A stretch of DNA of 38,770 nucleotides, from NCBI GenBank assembly GCA_903846015.1, contig CAIMZS010000482.1:1-38770 (forward strand). Direction: 5' to 3'. Positions within the stretch are counted from its first letter, which is position 1, and every line of letters begins with the position of its first letter. This stretch comes from an uncultured Anaerolineae bacterium. Its GTDB lineage: Bacteria; Chloroflexota; Anaerolineae; Anaerolineales; Villigracilaceae. Made by a program: the position numbers and the translations under genes. A model generated the notes under the pieces. The model saw only the letters and a list, made by a program, of their open reading frames with translations, did not search any database and was not told where the DNA came from. Shown one piece after another: positions 19,443 through 27,982 of the stretch.

Positions 19443-20090
19443 TTATAAGTTCAAGGATGTGCCGATGTTGCCAATGCTGTTAAAAACATTGCTGGTAGCC
19501 ATGATTTCCTTGGTAATGTGGTGCACCAGGAACAGCGCGCGCGCCGGGCTAAGCATCGGCAGATCCTGGTAACTGAGCACCGAAAGTGACAGATCCACTT
19601 TCGCGCGCAGCGGGTTGAGCATCGTGTCGTAGGCTTCCTCGGTAATGCTGAAGCTGGTCAATCTGACAGGCAGCACCCGCGATGGTCCCCACACAAACAG
19701 GATCATCGGGCTGTCAACCGGCATGATTTCGATACTGCCAAGTGAAGCCAGGATGTCATTGGCAACCACCGAGAGCACCTTGGGATACAACATCATTTCC
19801 AACGCCGCCAGGGTAGGGTGAATCCCCAACGTAACCGCCAGTGGGTTGGCCTGTTCGAGCTGGTCAGCCGCATCGATCTCGATGTTAAGAGTGATGGTTT
19901 CCTTCGGCGCACCCGTCAACCGCATCGCCTCGCCGCGCTCGCCTTCCTGACTGACTGCCCTGGCCTCGAGACGGCGGGTCATCGTATCCGGGTTATATTG
20001 GAAAACAACCACGCTGGCGAGCGGATTGAGCGGGTCAATGCCGATCAGGGCGCCTTTGATGATGCGGGGGGAACCTGGGAACGATGACAT
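19443..20090 (-). CDS. CIS tube-initiation protein (Afp7-like)
   Basis: The protein has 215 aa. The pattern VVFQYNPDTMTRRLEAR near residue 30 and the later VRLTSFSITEEAYD and NPLRAKVDLSLSVL are hallmarks of the 'contractile injection system tube protein' family, which sits between hub and inner tube. No good Shine-Dalgarno site precedes the ATG at 20090, so the start is the weakest of this operon. A gap of 89 bp separates it from the DUF4157 gene. Confidence 0.87.
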   Translation of the reverse strand: MSSFPGSPRIIKGALIGIDPLNPLASVVVFQYNPDTMTRRLEARAVSQEGERGEAMRLTGAPKETITLNIEIDAADQLEQANPLAVTLGIHPTLAALEMMLYPKVLSVVANDILASLGSIEIMPVDSPMILFVWGPSRVLPVRLTSFSITEEAYDTMLNPLRAKVDLSLSVLSYQDLPMLSPARALFLVHHITKEIMATSNVFNSIGNIGTSLNL

Positions 20091-20179
20091 GGGTGAGAAC
20101 TCACTTTTTGTGATAACTATTAATGATCAATTTCAATCGGGATGCCGAAAATACGGATATTAGGGTCGTTCTACCTAAA

Positions 20180-21484
20180 TTAAGGTGGTGGGCCCATGTC
20201 CGTGCCAACCCCAATTTTCGGTGCAATATTCACCTTTGGAGCAGCGGCAGCCTTGGCGTCCTTTTCGTCCTGGAGAAGTTTCTTATATTCGTCCGCAGTT
20301 AATACCTTACCATCCCGCATGAGCACATCGATTGACATGGCTTCAACTGTGCTCTCATCGCCCTTCCCGCGCGTCACTCGCCGGCGGATGATATCCCTGC
20401 GGCTGTTGCGATACGCCCGGCGGACCGTCGGGCTGGGAGAATCGTTAACAATCCGGATGCTAGGATCACCAAAAAAATCGCGCAGGAGCTCTTCTTCAGA
20501 TTGAATACCGAGACCATGAGCCCGTTGAAATTCGGCGTCAGTGAAGGTGTCGCTTCCGATGCGGTGTGCATAATTGGATGTGACCGAGCGCTCGCGCAAA
20601 AAATGCACCAAAACAGATTGAAGCCCAAGATCATTACTGGCCAACAAATCATCAATATCCACATAGCCAGAATTAAAGGCATCGACATCGACCTGGGCAT
20701 GGAAACCAGCTGACTTGGTTCCCAATAAGCCATGCCGGTTGGTCAGGCGCAAGGGTACAAGTGCGTTCTGGTCAATAAAACCCATCATTTGAGTATCAAA
20801 AAAACCGGGTGTAGCTCCTTCCTTTTTGATGTAAGTCAGTTCCTTACCGGTCATTGAATAGGTTAACGCCTGCGACATGCCGTTAAGCCGGTCAATTAAT
20901 TCAGGGAGCCGGGCAAACCCGGACTGTTCCCCGCGACCTACATCACGCATTTCCACTTTTCTCTGGAGCGATGAGCCAATACTCGCCGCTAAATGCGGAT
21001 TTGCGGAAGGACCGGCGATCGTTTGAGCCGCGCTTTCGGCCTCCATCTCGGCGGAACTTCCGGCCGGACCCAGACCGATTGTGCTGGGATTGCTGGTATT
21101 CCCATTTTGCTGTACAACATGCGATAATTCGTGCGCCATCAACCTGCGCCCGGCGCTAGTCCCTGGCGAATATTGCCCGGTACCAAAGACGATTTGCTCA
21201 CCAACCGTAAAGGCAGCTGCATTGACGGACCTGGCAGATTCTGCCGCGCGCGCATCTGAATGAATCTGCACATGGCTGAAATCGTGCCCAAAACGCGGCT
21301 CCATAAAGGTGCGTGTCTCTCTATCCAACGACTGCCCAGGTGAATGCAGCACAGAATATACAATCGAAGGAATTTCTTTCATTGGCTCAGAACTGATTGC
21401 CGTGCGCTGCAACACTCCGGATGGCACAGGAGTAATCGATGAACCACTGGAAGAAATATGTTGAAGATTTGAAGAATCTTTCAT
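20180..21484 (-). CDS. DUF4157 (eCIS core) metallopeptidase-like protein, possible cargo
   Basis: The protein has 434 aa; GGAG lies 7 nt before the ATG. Residues about 48-130 form the DUF4157 domain (LDRETRTFMEPRFGHDFSHV, RSVNAAAFTVGEQIVFG). An intact zinc motif HELSH lies at 118-122, with acidic candidates for a third ligand at E146-E150. DUF4157 is a marker domain of eCIS loci, often fused to effector domains. The C-terminal ~250 residues hold a second conserved-looking block (DIDDLLASNDLGLQSVLVHF, NYAHRI, RAHGLGIQSEEELL) and a very basic stretch (YRNSRRDIIRRRV). The tail is Lys/Ala/Pro-rich. No signal peptide is present, as expected for cargo loaded in the cytoplasm. Whether it is a toxin, a maturation protease or a structural factor cannot be decided from sequence. 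Confidence 0.88.
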   Translation of the reverse strand: MKDSSNLQHISSSGSSITPVPSGVLQRTAISSEPMKEIPSIVYSVLHSPGQSLDRETRTFMEPRFGHDFSHVQIHSDARAAESARSVNAAAFTVGEQIVFGTGQYSPGTSAGRRLMAHELSHVVQQNGNTSNPSTIGLGPAGSSAEMEAESAAQTIAGPSANPHLAASIGSSLQRKVEMRDVGRGEQSGFARLPELIDRLNGMSQALTYSMTGKELTYIKKEGATPGFFDTQMMGFIDQNALVPLRLTNRHGLLGTKSAGFHAQVDVDAFNSGYVDIDDLLASNDLGLQSVLVHFLRERSVTSNYAHRIGSDTFTDAEFQRAHGLGIQSEEELLRDFFGDPSIRIVNDSPSPTVRRAYRNSRRDIIRRRVTRGKGDESTVEAMSIDVLMRDGKVLTADEYKKLLQDEKDAKAAAAPKVNIAPKIGVGTDMGPPP

Positions 21485-21628
21485 TTGGTTTCTCCGATAT
21501 TAATCACGATTCCCAATAATTTTATAAATCGAACAATCTTCATACAGAAGTTTGTCAGGCTGTTCTGGTTTCAATTTGACATGAAACCAGTTCCTGCTCA
21601 TTGCTCGCAAAATGGGAATGCAGGGCAT

Positions 21629-21892
21629 TCATTTTGTGTTTCCAATTCCACTGTAAACAGATTGGGCAATTTGGATGCCCAATTCGGCCGGGCTGCTGCC
21701 GGGTGACAACTGCATCGGGCCGGCTTCCAGGTTGCGCAATACTCCACCACTCTGCAGTCCCGAAGAAAGGCCTTGTTCCGTCAATAGGCGCGTTAATTCG
21801 GCTTCAATAGCGGTCTGCAGAAGCATATTCTGACCGCGTTCAAGCTGCAGTCCATCCAAAATCAGGCGCTCAATGTGTAAATTTATGTTCAT
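21629..21892 (-). CDS. Small conserved CIS-operon protein
   Basis: The protein has 87 aa (MNINLHIERLILDGLQLERG, then a Leu/Gln-rich helix). Short proteins with this start often stand between the AAA+ ATPase and the DUF4157 gene in eCIS clusters, which is its position here. I know no function. The helical prediction and location suggest an assembly or cargo-loading adaptor, but this is conjecture. The Shine-Dalgarno site is weak (GGAAACC). Confidence 0.75.
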   Translation of the reverse strand: MNINLHIERLILDGLQLERGQNMLLQTAIEAELTRLLTEQGLSSGLQSGGVLRNLEAGPMQLSPGSSPAELGIQIAQSVYSGIGNTK

Positions 21893-21912
21893 AGGTTTCC
21901 ATCACCATCAGC

Positions 21913-21947
21913 GATAATGCCGGTTCCAGCAGGGCCGGTTCAGACAC
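21913..21947. repeat. Mosaic repeat (module A plus CGGTTCAGACAC) at the AAA+ gene stop
   Basis: GATAATGCCGGTTCCAGCAG is followed by GGCCGGTTCAGACAC. The copy overlaps the 3' end of the AAA+ gene: its TGA at 21940 and last residues (MPGV) lie in repeat sequence. Confidence 0.75.
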
Positions 21948-24153
21948 CAGGCATGAGCTGGAACTCCGCTTCGTTGATCTGCTTATCCAGTTTGCGGTAT
22001 TCGCTTCGAATAGCAGAGAGTACCACCGGCATGCTGACCTTTGAATTGTCCTGCGCCGCCATAAAAGCCGCGTTTAGCGCAATGCTGTGAATATTTCCAC
22101 CAGTGATATTGAAGCGTGCCAGACGATCATAATCCAACTCTTCGATAGGCGTTTTCGCAGGGAAAACCTTTTGCCAGATATTTTTACGCTCATTTGGACC
22201 AGGAAATGGAAAATTAACAATGAAACGCAGCCTTCGCATAAAAGCCGTGTCCAGCGCGGATTTCATATTGGTTGCCAGGATGGCCAGTCCGCGGTAGGTC
22301 TCCATCCTTTGCAGCAGATAATTAACTTCAATATTGGCATACCGATCATGGCTGTCCTTTACCTCGCTGCGCTTGCCAAACATAGCATCCGCCTCATCGA
22401 AGAACAGGATTGCCCCGCCGTCCTCGGCGGCATCAAATAACCTGCGCAGGTTCTTCTCTGTTTCGCCGATATATTTACTGACCACCGCTGAAAGATCGAT
22501 CCGGTAAAGATTTAATTTCAGTTCGTTCGCGATCACTTCAGCCGCCATGGTTTTACCGGTACCGCTCTCGCCAGCAAACAAAGCGCTAATACCCATTCCG
22601 CGGTTCATTCTTTCAGCAAAGCCCCAATCTTCGTACACCGTTTGGCGCTGCCCAACCTGGTGGGCAATTTGATGCAGCAGGTTGGCTTGTTCCACTGGCA
22701 GCACCAGGTTATCCCAACTCTCTTTTAGTTCAATCCTCTGGGCCAGAGCGTCCAACCTTGGGCGGGTCGCGGTACAGCATAGTTCCCATAATCTGGCCCC
22801 AAGCATTGTCAAGTTGGCGTCTGACCCGTCAACCGCCAACTTGACAATCTGCGAAATACTGGTTTCATTCAAGTTAAATTGAGCGGCAAGCTGCCTGACT
22901 CCCAAACTTGACCTCATTTCCGTGCTGCCCTGCGAATCGACCAAGAAATACCTTGCCAGTGCAGATTCCCAAAGTTCTTGTTGTTCAGCCGTGCTCGGCT
23001 TATCGATATCGACTGAAAAATTTGCGCGGGAGAGCTGTGTCCAATTTTCACGCGTACCCAGCAAAAGAATGCCATCTGCCCGTGAAATAAACCTTTGGAT
23101 CAATCCAAATGATCCCTGATTCCCTGCTCCATCAGCCCCACCCAATTCTTGGACATCCAGATAGAGCGCCACCGGATTCAGTGCACTCTCACGCTGCCAT
23201 AAACGCGCCAGAGTCTCAAGGTCACTCAGCTGCGCCGGCAAGTTTTCGGCTGCCAGTGTATACACTTTCAAGCCCAGCGCCTGAGCAGCCTGCGCTGCTA
23301 CCAACTGTTTGCTGATTGGGTCCGGCCCCAGCAGTTGGGCAATCGGCAGCTGGCTGGATTCCGCATCGTGTTCAGCAACGCTGTTTTGCCAATGAGCGAT
23401 AATGGCATCTGCCGCGGCCTGCTGCGAAGGTGGCAGCTGCAGGACCTTAGATAAAGGAGAAAGCAGGATAGACAAACGGTCATCCAGGCCGCTCATCCCC
23501 TTTAAATAATTGACAATCCGTTCATCGGCGCGCACAGCGCTGGTGGTCAGCGGCTGCGCCCCAGGTTGGTTGATCTCTACCAGGCGCCAGTATCGAAGCG
23601 GGCGGTCCGCTGCCAAAGCATCCCAGGCAGGGTCATCAAAAAGCGCCATAGCCAACGCAAAAGTCGCGTAGCGGGCATTTGGATCGGCTTGCGCCCGCGC
23701 ACATAAACCCGCAATCCGCGTGTCAAGTTCGAGCGCTGCGCATAATAGCAGCACATTTTGCTCGAATGGTGTCAAACCCAGGCGCTGCCCTAATTCCTCC
23801 AGCGCCGGGGCCGGCTCCATTTGGGCAGCTGATTCGCGCGCAGCCTGAGCCATTTTCAATCTTTCCTGGGTGGCGCTTACCGGCGGCGCATCGCTCTCGA
23901 GTGGAGTGCTTATCATTCCAACCGGGCGGCTGAATAACTGCTGCCAGAAAACCGAAGACGATACTCCCGGTTCCTGCACGAGACCAGCACGGCGATTTAT
24001 CGCAGTGGGCATTACCAATCCCGGTGCGCTTCCCATTTCATCAAATAATGCCTGTGAATTTGAGGAAATCATCATCTCCAGCTTGAGCCGCAGCCAGGCT
24101 AGTGAACAGGAAAGATAATTCGTATTACCGTCGAGCCAGGTTTGTGCGTTCAT
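21940..24153 (-). CDS. AAA+ ATPase of the CIS (Afp15/Pvc15-like)
   Basis: The protein has 737 aa; its ATG overlaps the stop of the DUF4255 gene (ATGA). The C-terminal AAA+ module has Walker A GESGTGKT at 528-535, Walker B ILFFDEAD near 582-589 and downstream RRLRFIVNFPFPGP (sensor/arginine-finger region). An upstream module (about 200-400) aligns in general shape with a AAA domain but has lost Walker A (GPDPISKQ). This two-module layout matches the eCIS ATPases that are needed for particle assembly or cargo loading (family knowledge). The last residues are encoded within a dispersed repeat, so the C-terminus may differ from relatives. Confidence 0.93.
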   Translation of the reverse strand: MNAQTWLDGNTNYLSCSLAWLRLKLEMMISSNSQALFDEMGSAPGLVMPTAINRRAGLVQEPGVSSSVFWQQLFSRPVGMISTPLESDAPPVSATQERLKMAQAARESAAQMEPAPALEELGQRLGLTPFEQNVLLLCAALELDTRIAGLCARAQADPNARYATFALAMALFDDPAWDALAADRPLRYWRLVEINQPGAQPLTTSAVRADERIVNYLKGMSGLDDRLSILLSPLSKVLQLPPSQQAAADAIIAHWQNSVAEHDAESSQLPIAQLLGPDPISKQLVAAQAAQALGLKVYTLAAENLPAQLSDLETLARLWQRESALNPVALYLDVQELGGADGAGNQGSFGLIQRFISRADGILLLGTRENWTQLSRANFSVDIDKPSTAEQQELWESALARYFLVDSQGSTEMRSSLGVRQLAAQFNLNETSISQIVKLAVDGSDANLTMLGARLWELCCTATRPRLDALAQRIELKESWDNLVLPVEQANLLHQIAHQVGQRQTVYEDWGFAERMNRGMGISALFAGESGTGKTMAAEVIANELKLNLYRIDLSAVVSKYIGETEKNLRRLFDAAEDGGAILFFDEADAMFGKRSEVKDSHDRYANIEVNYLLQRMETYRGLAILATNMKSALDTAFMRRLRFIVNFPFPGPNERKNIWQKVFPAKTPIEELDYDRLARFNITGGNIHSIALNAAFMAAQDNSKVSMPVVLSAIRSEYRKLDKQINEAEFQLMPGV

Positions 24154-25511
24154 GTCAGGTTGATTTGCTGTGAATCGTCAAACTTCGGATGGCTGGGATC
24201 GCTGCGGTCAATAAACGGGCTATCGACCCCATCAACCCTCAACCGCAGGCGAAAACTGCCGGCGGCGATGGCGGTTAATGCGAAGCTGAGCGTATCCGTC
24301 TTGGCAATATGCGCACCGGCTGCTACTTCCCTGCTGCCCAATATCAGCGAGACGCTTTGTTCAGGAAGGACGTCCGGGGTACATTTGATACTCAATATCA
24401 CATTCCCCAATCCGTTTTGCACATTGCTCCGGACGACGTTGATCGGAGCGGCTGGGGGAATGGGTAAAATAACTGCGTTGATTTGCAAGATCTTTGGCGC
24501 AATAAATAATGCCAGTTCATTGCTCTCCTCCATCTCGAGTGGTTTCCCATTTGGAGACACCTGGGCTGAAACTGCATACAAACCCGCCGGGTAATAGATC
24601 CCAGGCAAGTGCGGAATAGTCAGCTTGATTGTTTGGTCCGTGCGCTGCGCTGCCAGCACATCCGCCCGGATCGGGTTCGGCAGCCGCTTATTAGAGAACA
24701 AAACACTCACGGTCACCTGCGACGAATTACCCTTATCCCCTGCCAGGCTGTGTCCGTTCAGAATTATCTGATCATTCATCTGGGCACTGACCTGATTTTT
24801 CGGCAGGTCGATCCGCTCCAATGATGCAAATGGGGATACCAGGTCGGATTGCGCCTGAGGACCCTGGTCTTGCGGTCCCTGAGAAAGAACAGGCAGCGCA
24901 GAACGGGTGGCCTTACTGGCCTGGATCAACACAACAGAGATCTGGTATGCAGCGGTTGGCCGGTATCGCGCCTGTGTAGCCGTCCACAGCTTTGATACTT
25001 CCTCTGTGGAAAGGCTCTCAGGACTGATTTTTATCAATTCAACCTGTTCTGCCAGGTCAGTAGTCGACAACATTTGCAAACCAGCTGGAAGTGTTACACC
25101 GTTTGGCAACGCTGGTTTGAGGGTCGCGTTGATCATCGCACGCGTCAAAACCGGGTTTTCATGCAGCACTTGCATCGCATAGCCCAGCAACGCCTCAGCA
25201 TGGAATTCAGCATCACCATAAGCGGTCACTAGATAATGCAAGTCAAGCGCCAACGGCGGGTTGGTCAGTCTTCCACCTGCTGCGTAGTCCCGTGATGGCA
25301 ATCCGACATTCCTCCAGCCAATGTTGGGTGTCACGTGATAAAGGAAGATGTTAATTTGGCCCTTCTCCTTGTCACCGGTCAAAACCCTATCAGGAGGCCA
25401 GGCGGTTACACTGATACCTCCTACTGCCGAAAGGTCATGGTCAGCCAGCCCGTTATTTAATAGGTCTTTCAGAACGGCGGTCACCGCTGCGATTGCAAAC
25501 GCGCTGCTCAT
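24150..25511 (-). CDS. DUF4255 / Pvc16-like tail terminator protein
   Basis: The protein has 453 aa; its ATG overlaps the stop of the preceding gene. The N-terminal ~190 residues show the DUF4255 pattern (AIAAVTAVLKDLL, INIFLYHVTPNIGWRN, LALDLHYLVTAYGDAEFHAE). Afp16/Pvc16 proteins cap the tube and sheath end and set particle length. The C-terminal ~250 residues look like two Ig-like beta domains (DQIILNGHSLAGDKG, NAVILPIPPAAPINVVRS), an extension seen in several bacterial homologues. A short PQDQGPQAQS linker separates them. Confidence 0.92.
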   Translation of the reverse strand: MSSAFAIAAVTAVLKDLLNNGLADHDLSAVGGISVTAWPPDRVLTGDKEKGQINIFLYHVTPNIGWRNVGLPSRDYAAGGRLTNPPLALDLHYLVTAYGDAEFHAEALLGYAMQVLHENPVLTRAMINATLKPALPNGVTLPAGLQMLSTTDLAEQVELIKISPESLSTEEVSKLWTATQARYRPTAAYQISVVLIQASKATRSALPVLSQGPQDQGPQAQSDLVSPFASLERIDLPKNQVSAQMNDQIILNGHSLAGDKGNSSQVTVSVLFSNKRLPNPIRADVLAAQRTDQTIKLTIPHLPGIYYPAGLYAVSAQVSPNGKPLEMEESNELALFIAPKILQINAVILPIPPAAPINVVRSNVQNGLGNVILSIKCTPDVLPEQSVSLILGSREVAAGAHIAKTDTLSFALTAIAAGSFRLRLRVDGVDSPFIDRSDPSHPKFDDSQQINLT

Positions 25512-26650
25512 TGACTGCCTCCCTGCCTTTGGCGCAGGTATTCATCCAAACTCATCGTTGCAGCCAAAGGTGTAGTTCGTTTTACTGGGGCATTGGCTGG
25601 GCTGGCTTTGATCTCAATATGGCCAATCGTGACATAAATGCTCGCAGGTTCTGAATTTCGTCTCTGCGCCTGTATCGATGCAATTTTGGATTGAAATTCA
25701 CCAGAAGATTGGCTCGACTCAATCCTTGGTGAAATTTGTTTGACGGGTATTAACCCTGTTCCCGCGATAGTCCCGGTTCTAGCACGGCCATGAGAATAAC
25801 TCTCATCTTGATCCCTGTTTTGCTGAGCAGGCAACTCATGCTCAACCGCCTGGTTGAGGGAGACCTTTGCAGAGCTGACAGTTACCCCGGCAGAATTCTG
25901 TTTCGATAGTACCGGTTCTAGCAAGGACGCAGCGCTGTGTCCCTGGCCACGAGACACGAGACTTTCCGGCCTTAAAGGAGGGTTTAATGTTCCTCCCAGG
26001 CTTTTGTTTTGGCGCGCATCCTGTTCGCCAGTCCGTATCGGTTCGTTTTCCAAACTCTTCGAGCTTTCCACTCTTTTCGTTCCACTGGCTGGGATATGTT
26101 GAGTCGTTTGGTCGTCTGACCTGAGCCAAGAATCGTTACCAGTGTTTTCTGTCAAATGCCTGTCTTCGCGCCTTGTACTGGGAACCAGAGATGGAGCCTG
26201 CGGTAGGGACGCAACGCTGCTGCGTCCGTCCACGGCCAAAGACTGGATCATCTTAGGCATTAGCGCTGTTAGATGGGCTTCTTTATCATCACTGCGGTAA
26301 TTTTGGGCACTTTGCCATCCTGCTCTGCGATTCATTGGGTTTTGAATGACTTCGCTTGCATTGGAGAGTGTTTCGGTCTCATCCAAATCAATATCCATCA
26401 ATTCCTGGTTCAACCTGGGCAGAGTGTCGCGATAATCCCGGTTCCCGAACGAGGCAGTCATAGAAGGTTCAAAAGTGGAAGCCAACCGCGGTCTTAATAC
26501 ACCTGCACCCGTATCATTATTCCGAGCATCGATCCCATTTGGCGCGTTCCACGGTAGTCCTGATTCCCTCGGTGGGGACGCAACGCTACTGCGTTCGGCC
26601 ACTTCACGGATAGCTCGTGTGTATAAACTGCTTAGAAAATCTTTCTGCAT
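25508..26650 (-). CDS. Disordered, repeat-riddled CIS-operon protein with conserved C-terminal tail
   Basis: The protein has 380 aa and is mostly polar, low-complexity and probably disordered. The recognisable part is the C-terminus (about 336-378): IYVTIGHIEIKA, then TPLAATMSLDEYLRQRQ. This tail pattern recurs in proteins encoded upstream of DUF4255 genes in CIS loci. At least five segments derive from dispersed repeats: ERSSVAS (19-25), FGNRDYRDT (68-76), DGRSSVASLP (141-150), GHSAASLLEPVLS (237-249) and GRARTGTIAGTGLIPV (288-303). The frame stays open through all of them. It begins 2 nt after the upstream stop. The function is unknown; a flexible linker or scaffold is possible. Confidence 0.75.
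   Translation of the reverse strand: MQKDFLSSLYTRAIREVAERSSVASPPRESGLPWNAPNGIDARNNDTGAGVLRPRLASTFEPSMTASFGNRDYRDTLPRLNQELMDIDLDETETLSNASEVIQNPMNRRAGWQSAQNYRSDDKEAHLTALMPKMIQSLAVDGRSSVASLPQAPSLVPSTRREDRHLTENTGNDSWLRSDDQTTQHIPASGTKRVESSKSLENEPIRTGEQDARQNKSLGGTLNPPLRPESLVSRGQGHSAASLLEPVLSKQNSAGVTVSSAKVSLNQAVEHELPAQQNRDQDESYSHGRARTGTIAGTGLIPVKQISPRIESSQSSGEFQSKIASIQAQRRNSEPASIYVTIGHIEIKASPANAPVKRTTPLAATMSLDEYLRQRQGGSQ
25745..25790 (-). repeat. Composite mosaic repeat inside the 380-aa gene
   Basis: GGGTATTAACCCTGTTCCCG is followed by CGATAGTCCCGGTTCTAGCA and CGGCCA. In frame it encodes GRARTGTIAGTGLIPV. Confidence 0.85.
25915..25954 (-). repeat. Composite mosaic repeat (A joined to B) inside the 380-aa gene
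   Basis: GATAGTACCGGTTCTAGCA runs directly into the palindromic module GGACGCAGCGCTGTGTCC and ends in CTGGCCACGAG. It encodes GHSAASLLEPVLS. Confidence 0.8.
26202..26241 (-). repeat. GC-palindromic module B inside the 380-aa gene
   Basis: GGTAGGGACGCAACGCTGCT is followed by GCGTCCGTCCACGGCC. The core is palindromic (GACGCA..TGCGTC). It encodes DGRSSVASLP. Confidence 0.85.
26431..26453 (-). repeat. Degenerate mosaic module inside the 380-aa gene
   Basis: GATAATCCCGGTTCCCGAAC then GAG matches the 5760-5780 copy and the first half of module A. It encodes FGNRDYRDT. Confidence 0.65.
26572..26610 (-). repeat. GC-palindromic module B near the start of the 380-aa gene
   Basis: GGTGGGGACGCAACGCTACT then GCGTTCGGCCACTT. 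It encodes ERSSVASPP in the same frame as the other B copies. Confidence 0.8.
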
Positions 26651-26652
26651 GG

Positions 26653-27438
26653 CTACCCGATCTGTTCCAAATAGAATTGACGCCGCATTGGGCTGAGAGC
26701 CAGGATGTCTGCCTCACACCAACCATAATTACTGGCAATCTTGTGCACATCACCCAGCAGGCGTATCGCCCAAGCGTTGATTTCAATCCACAAAGTTGAA
26801 ATGATATCGAATGGAGCAGACCACTGCCAGGCGCAAGCCGGGCAGGATAACTCTATCTGTATATCAGCCTGCGGATCATTCTGCGCCATCTGATTGGAAA
26901 CACTCTCCACCACCTTGTCAGGCAGGTCAACAACAGCAATCGGCCTTCCGCCTTGAGTGGCCTGCTGTACGCATCTTTCCAGCAGGGTTTGGCGAGCCTG
27001 CCTGGCTGTCGGCAAGTTCGCGATCGCAAGCATATCAGCGCTGTTTGGCAGCCGGAACTGGATATCGCAATCTTCGACAGTCAAAGTGTACGGTAGGAAC
27101 GCAGCGCTGCTGCGTCCGGCTACCTCCACGGCCATCCGCTCAAACAAATGGGCTGGTTTCGGCTCGGACGAGCGCATTTGTGCAAGATCAAGCGCCAATT
27201 CCAGCTTCTCTCCGCACTGCGGACAGGAAGTCACGCAAGTGAGATGCCTGCCAAATAAAGCCTCGCGGATCTCCATCAACCTGATATCACGTTCTCCAAC
27301 GGGCAGCGCTTTAATTTGTTCAAGCGAGGCTTCGAGATGGATGCTGGCCAATAAGTTGATGGCGCGTTGAAGCGGGCGTTCATTCAAGCTTCGCTCCCAT
27401 ACGTCAAGCAGATCACTGGTCGTCAATACGCTGTCCAT
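26653..27438 (-). CDS. gp51/gp26-like baseplate protein with split zinc ribbon
   Basis: The protein has 261 aa. Two cysteine pairs, CPQC at 72-75 and CPAC at 199-202, suggest a zinc ribbon split by ~120 residues. The surrounding pattern (RDIRLMEIREALFG, FRLPNSADMLAIANLP, PFDIISTLWIEINAWAIRLL) matches the T4-like baseplate/hub assembly family found just after the tube gene in bacterial CIS loci. An assembly or chaperone role is inferred from the phage relatives. Residues 108-116 (GRSSAAFLP) are encoded by repeat module B and form an insertion between the first Cys pair and the next conserved block. Confidence 0.82.
   Translation of the reverse strand: MDSVLTTSDLLDVWERSLNERPLQRAINLLASIHLEASLEQIKALPVGERDIRLMEIREALFGRHLTCVTSCPQCGEKLELALDLAQMRSSEPKPAHLFERMAVEVAGRSSAAFLPYTLTVEDCDIQFRLPNSADMLAIANLPTARQARQTLLERCVQQATQGGRPIAVVDLPDKVVESVSNQMAQNDPQADIQIELSCPACAWQWSAPFDIISTLWIEINAWAIRLLGDVHKIASNYGWCEADILALSPMRRQFYLEQIG
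27092..27133 (-). repeat. GC-palindromic module B inside the gp51-like gene
   Basis: GGTAGGAACGCAGCGCTGCT then GCGTCCGGCTACCTCCACGG. It encodes GRSSAAFLP, matching the peptides from the copies at 26202 and 26572. Confidence 0.85.
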
Positions 27439-27454
27439 TGCATCAATCCAATTT

Positions 27455-27973
27455 TTAAACTGTCAGGGTCGGTTCGCTGGGTTCAGGAACTTCAGCATCC
27501 CGCTCCCAACCTTCGTTTTCAAGCTTGATATGCTGAATGGCGACTGCATTGGCGTTAGCATCCAGGTCAGGCATGGCCTGATACTCAGATACCCAACAAC
27601 GAAAAACCTTGTAGGCAATCGCCAGTTGGCCGGCTTCATTGTACATTTCGATCGTAATATCTTTTCTAAAATCCTTAAGCGACACTTCAGAGCCTAAACC
27701 AGCCTGGAAGTTCCACACCTTGCTGGCCCACTGCTCAAATTCCCGATCGTGAGTAACCCCGCGTTCGAGCGTAATCGCTTCAAACTCTGTCCTGCCCGGT
27801 GATTTGCGTGTGCTGCTCGGATCGCCGCCTTCGCGGTGTTTGACCACTTCTGTTGTACGCTTGAGTGACCCGACCTTGCTGATACCGGCTACATATTTGC
27901 CATCCCACTTTACGCGGAATTTAAAATTTTTATATGGATCAAAACGCTGTGGATTAACGCTAAACTGAGCCAT
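27455..27973 (-). CDS. Inner tube protein (gp19-like)
   Basis: The protein has 172 aa and AGGAGG lies 6 nt before the ATG. It has the T4 gp19-like tail tube pattern: FDPYKNFKFRVKWDGKYVAG, VVKHREGGDP, TLERGVTHDREFEQW, and a C-terminal strand region ending in IQHIKLENEGWERD. It polymerises into the hexameric inner tube that is expelled on contraction. Only one tube gene is present (Afp/PVC have several). It follows the sheath gene by about 10 nt. Confidence 0.95.
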   Translation of the reverse strand: MAQFSVNPQRFDPYKNFKFRVKWDGKYVAGISKVGSLKRTTEVVKHREGGDPSSTRKSPGRTEFEAITLERGVTHDREFEQWASKVWNFQAGLGSEVSLKDFRKDITIEMYNEAGQLAIAYKVFRCWVSEYQAMPDLDANANAVAIQHIKLENEGWERDAEVPEPSEPTLTV

Positions 27974-27982
27974 GTCTGCCTC

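Noticed and set aside
9490..27133. CRISPR array
   Set aside because: The repeats are dispersed, of mixed module order, often inside genes, and lack regular spacers; no cas gene is present.
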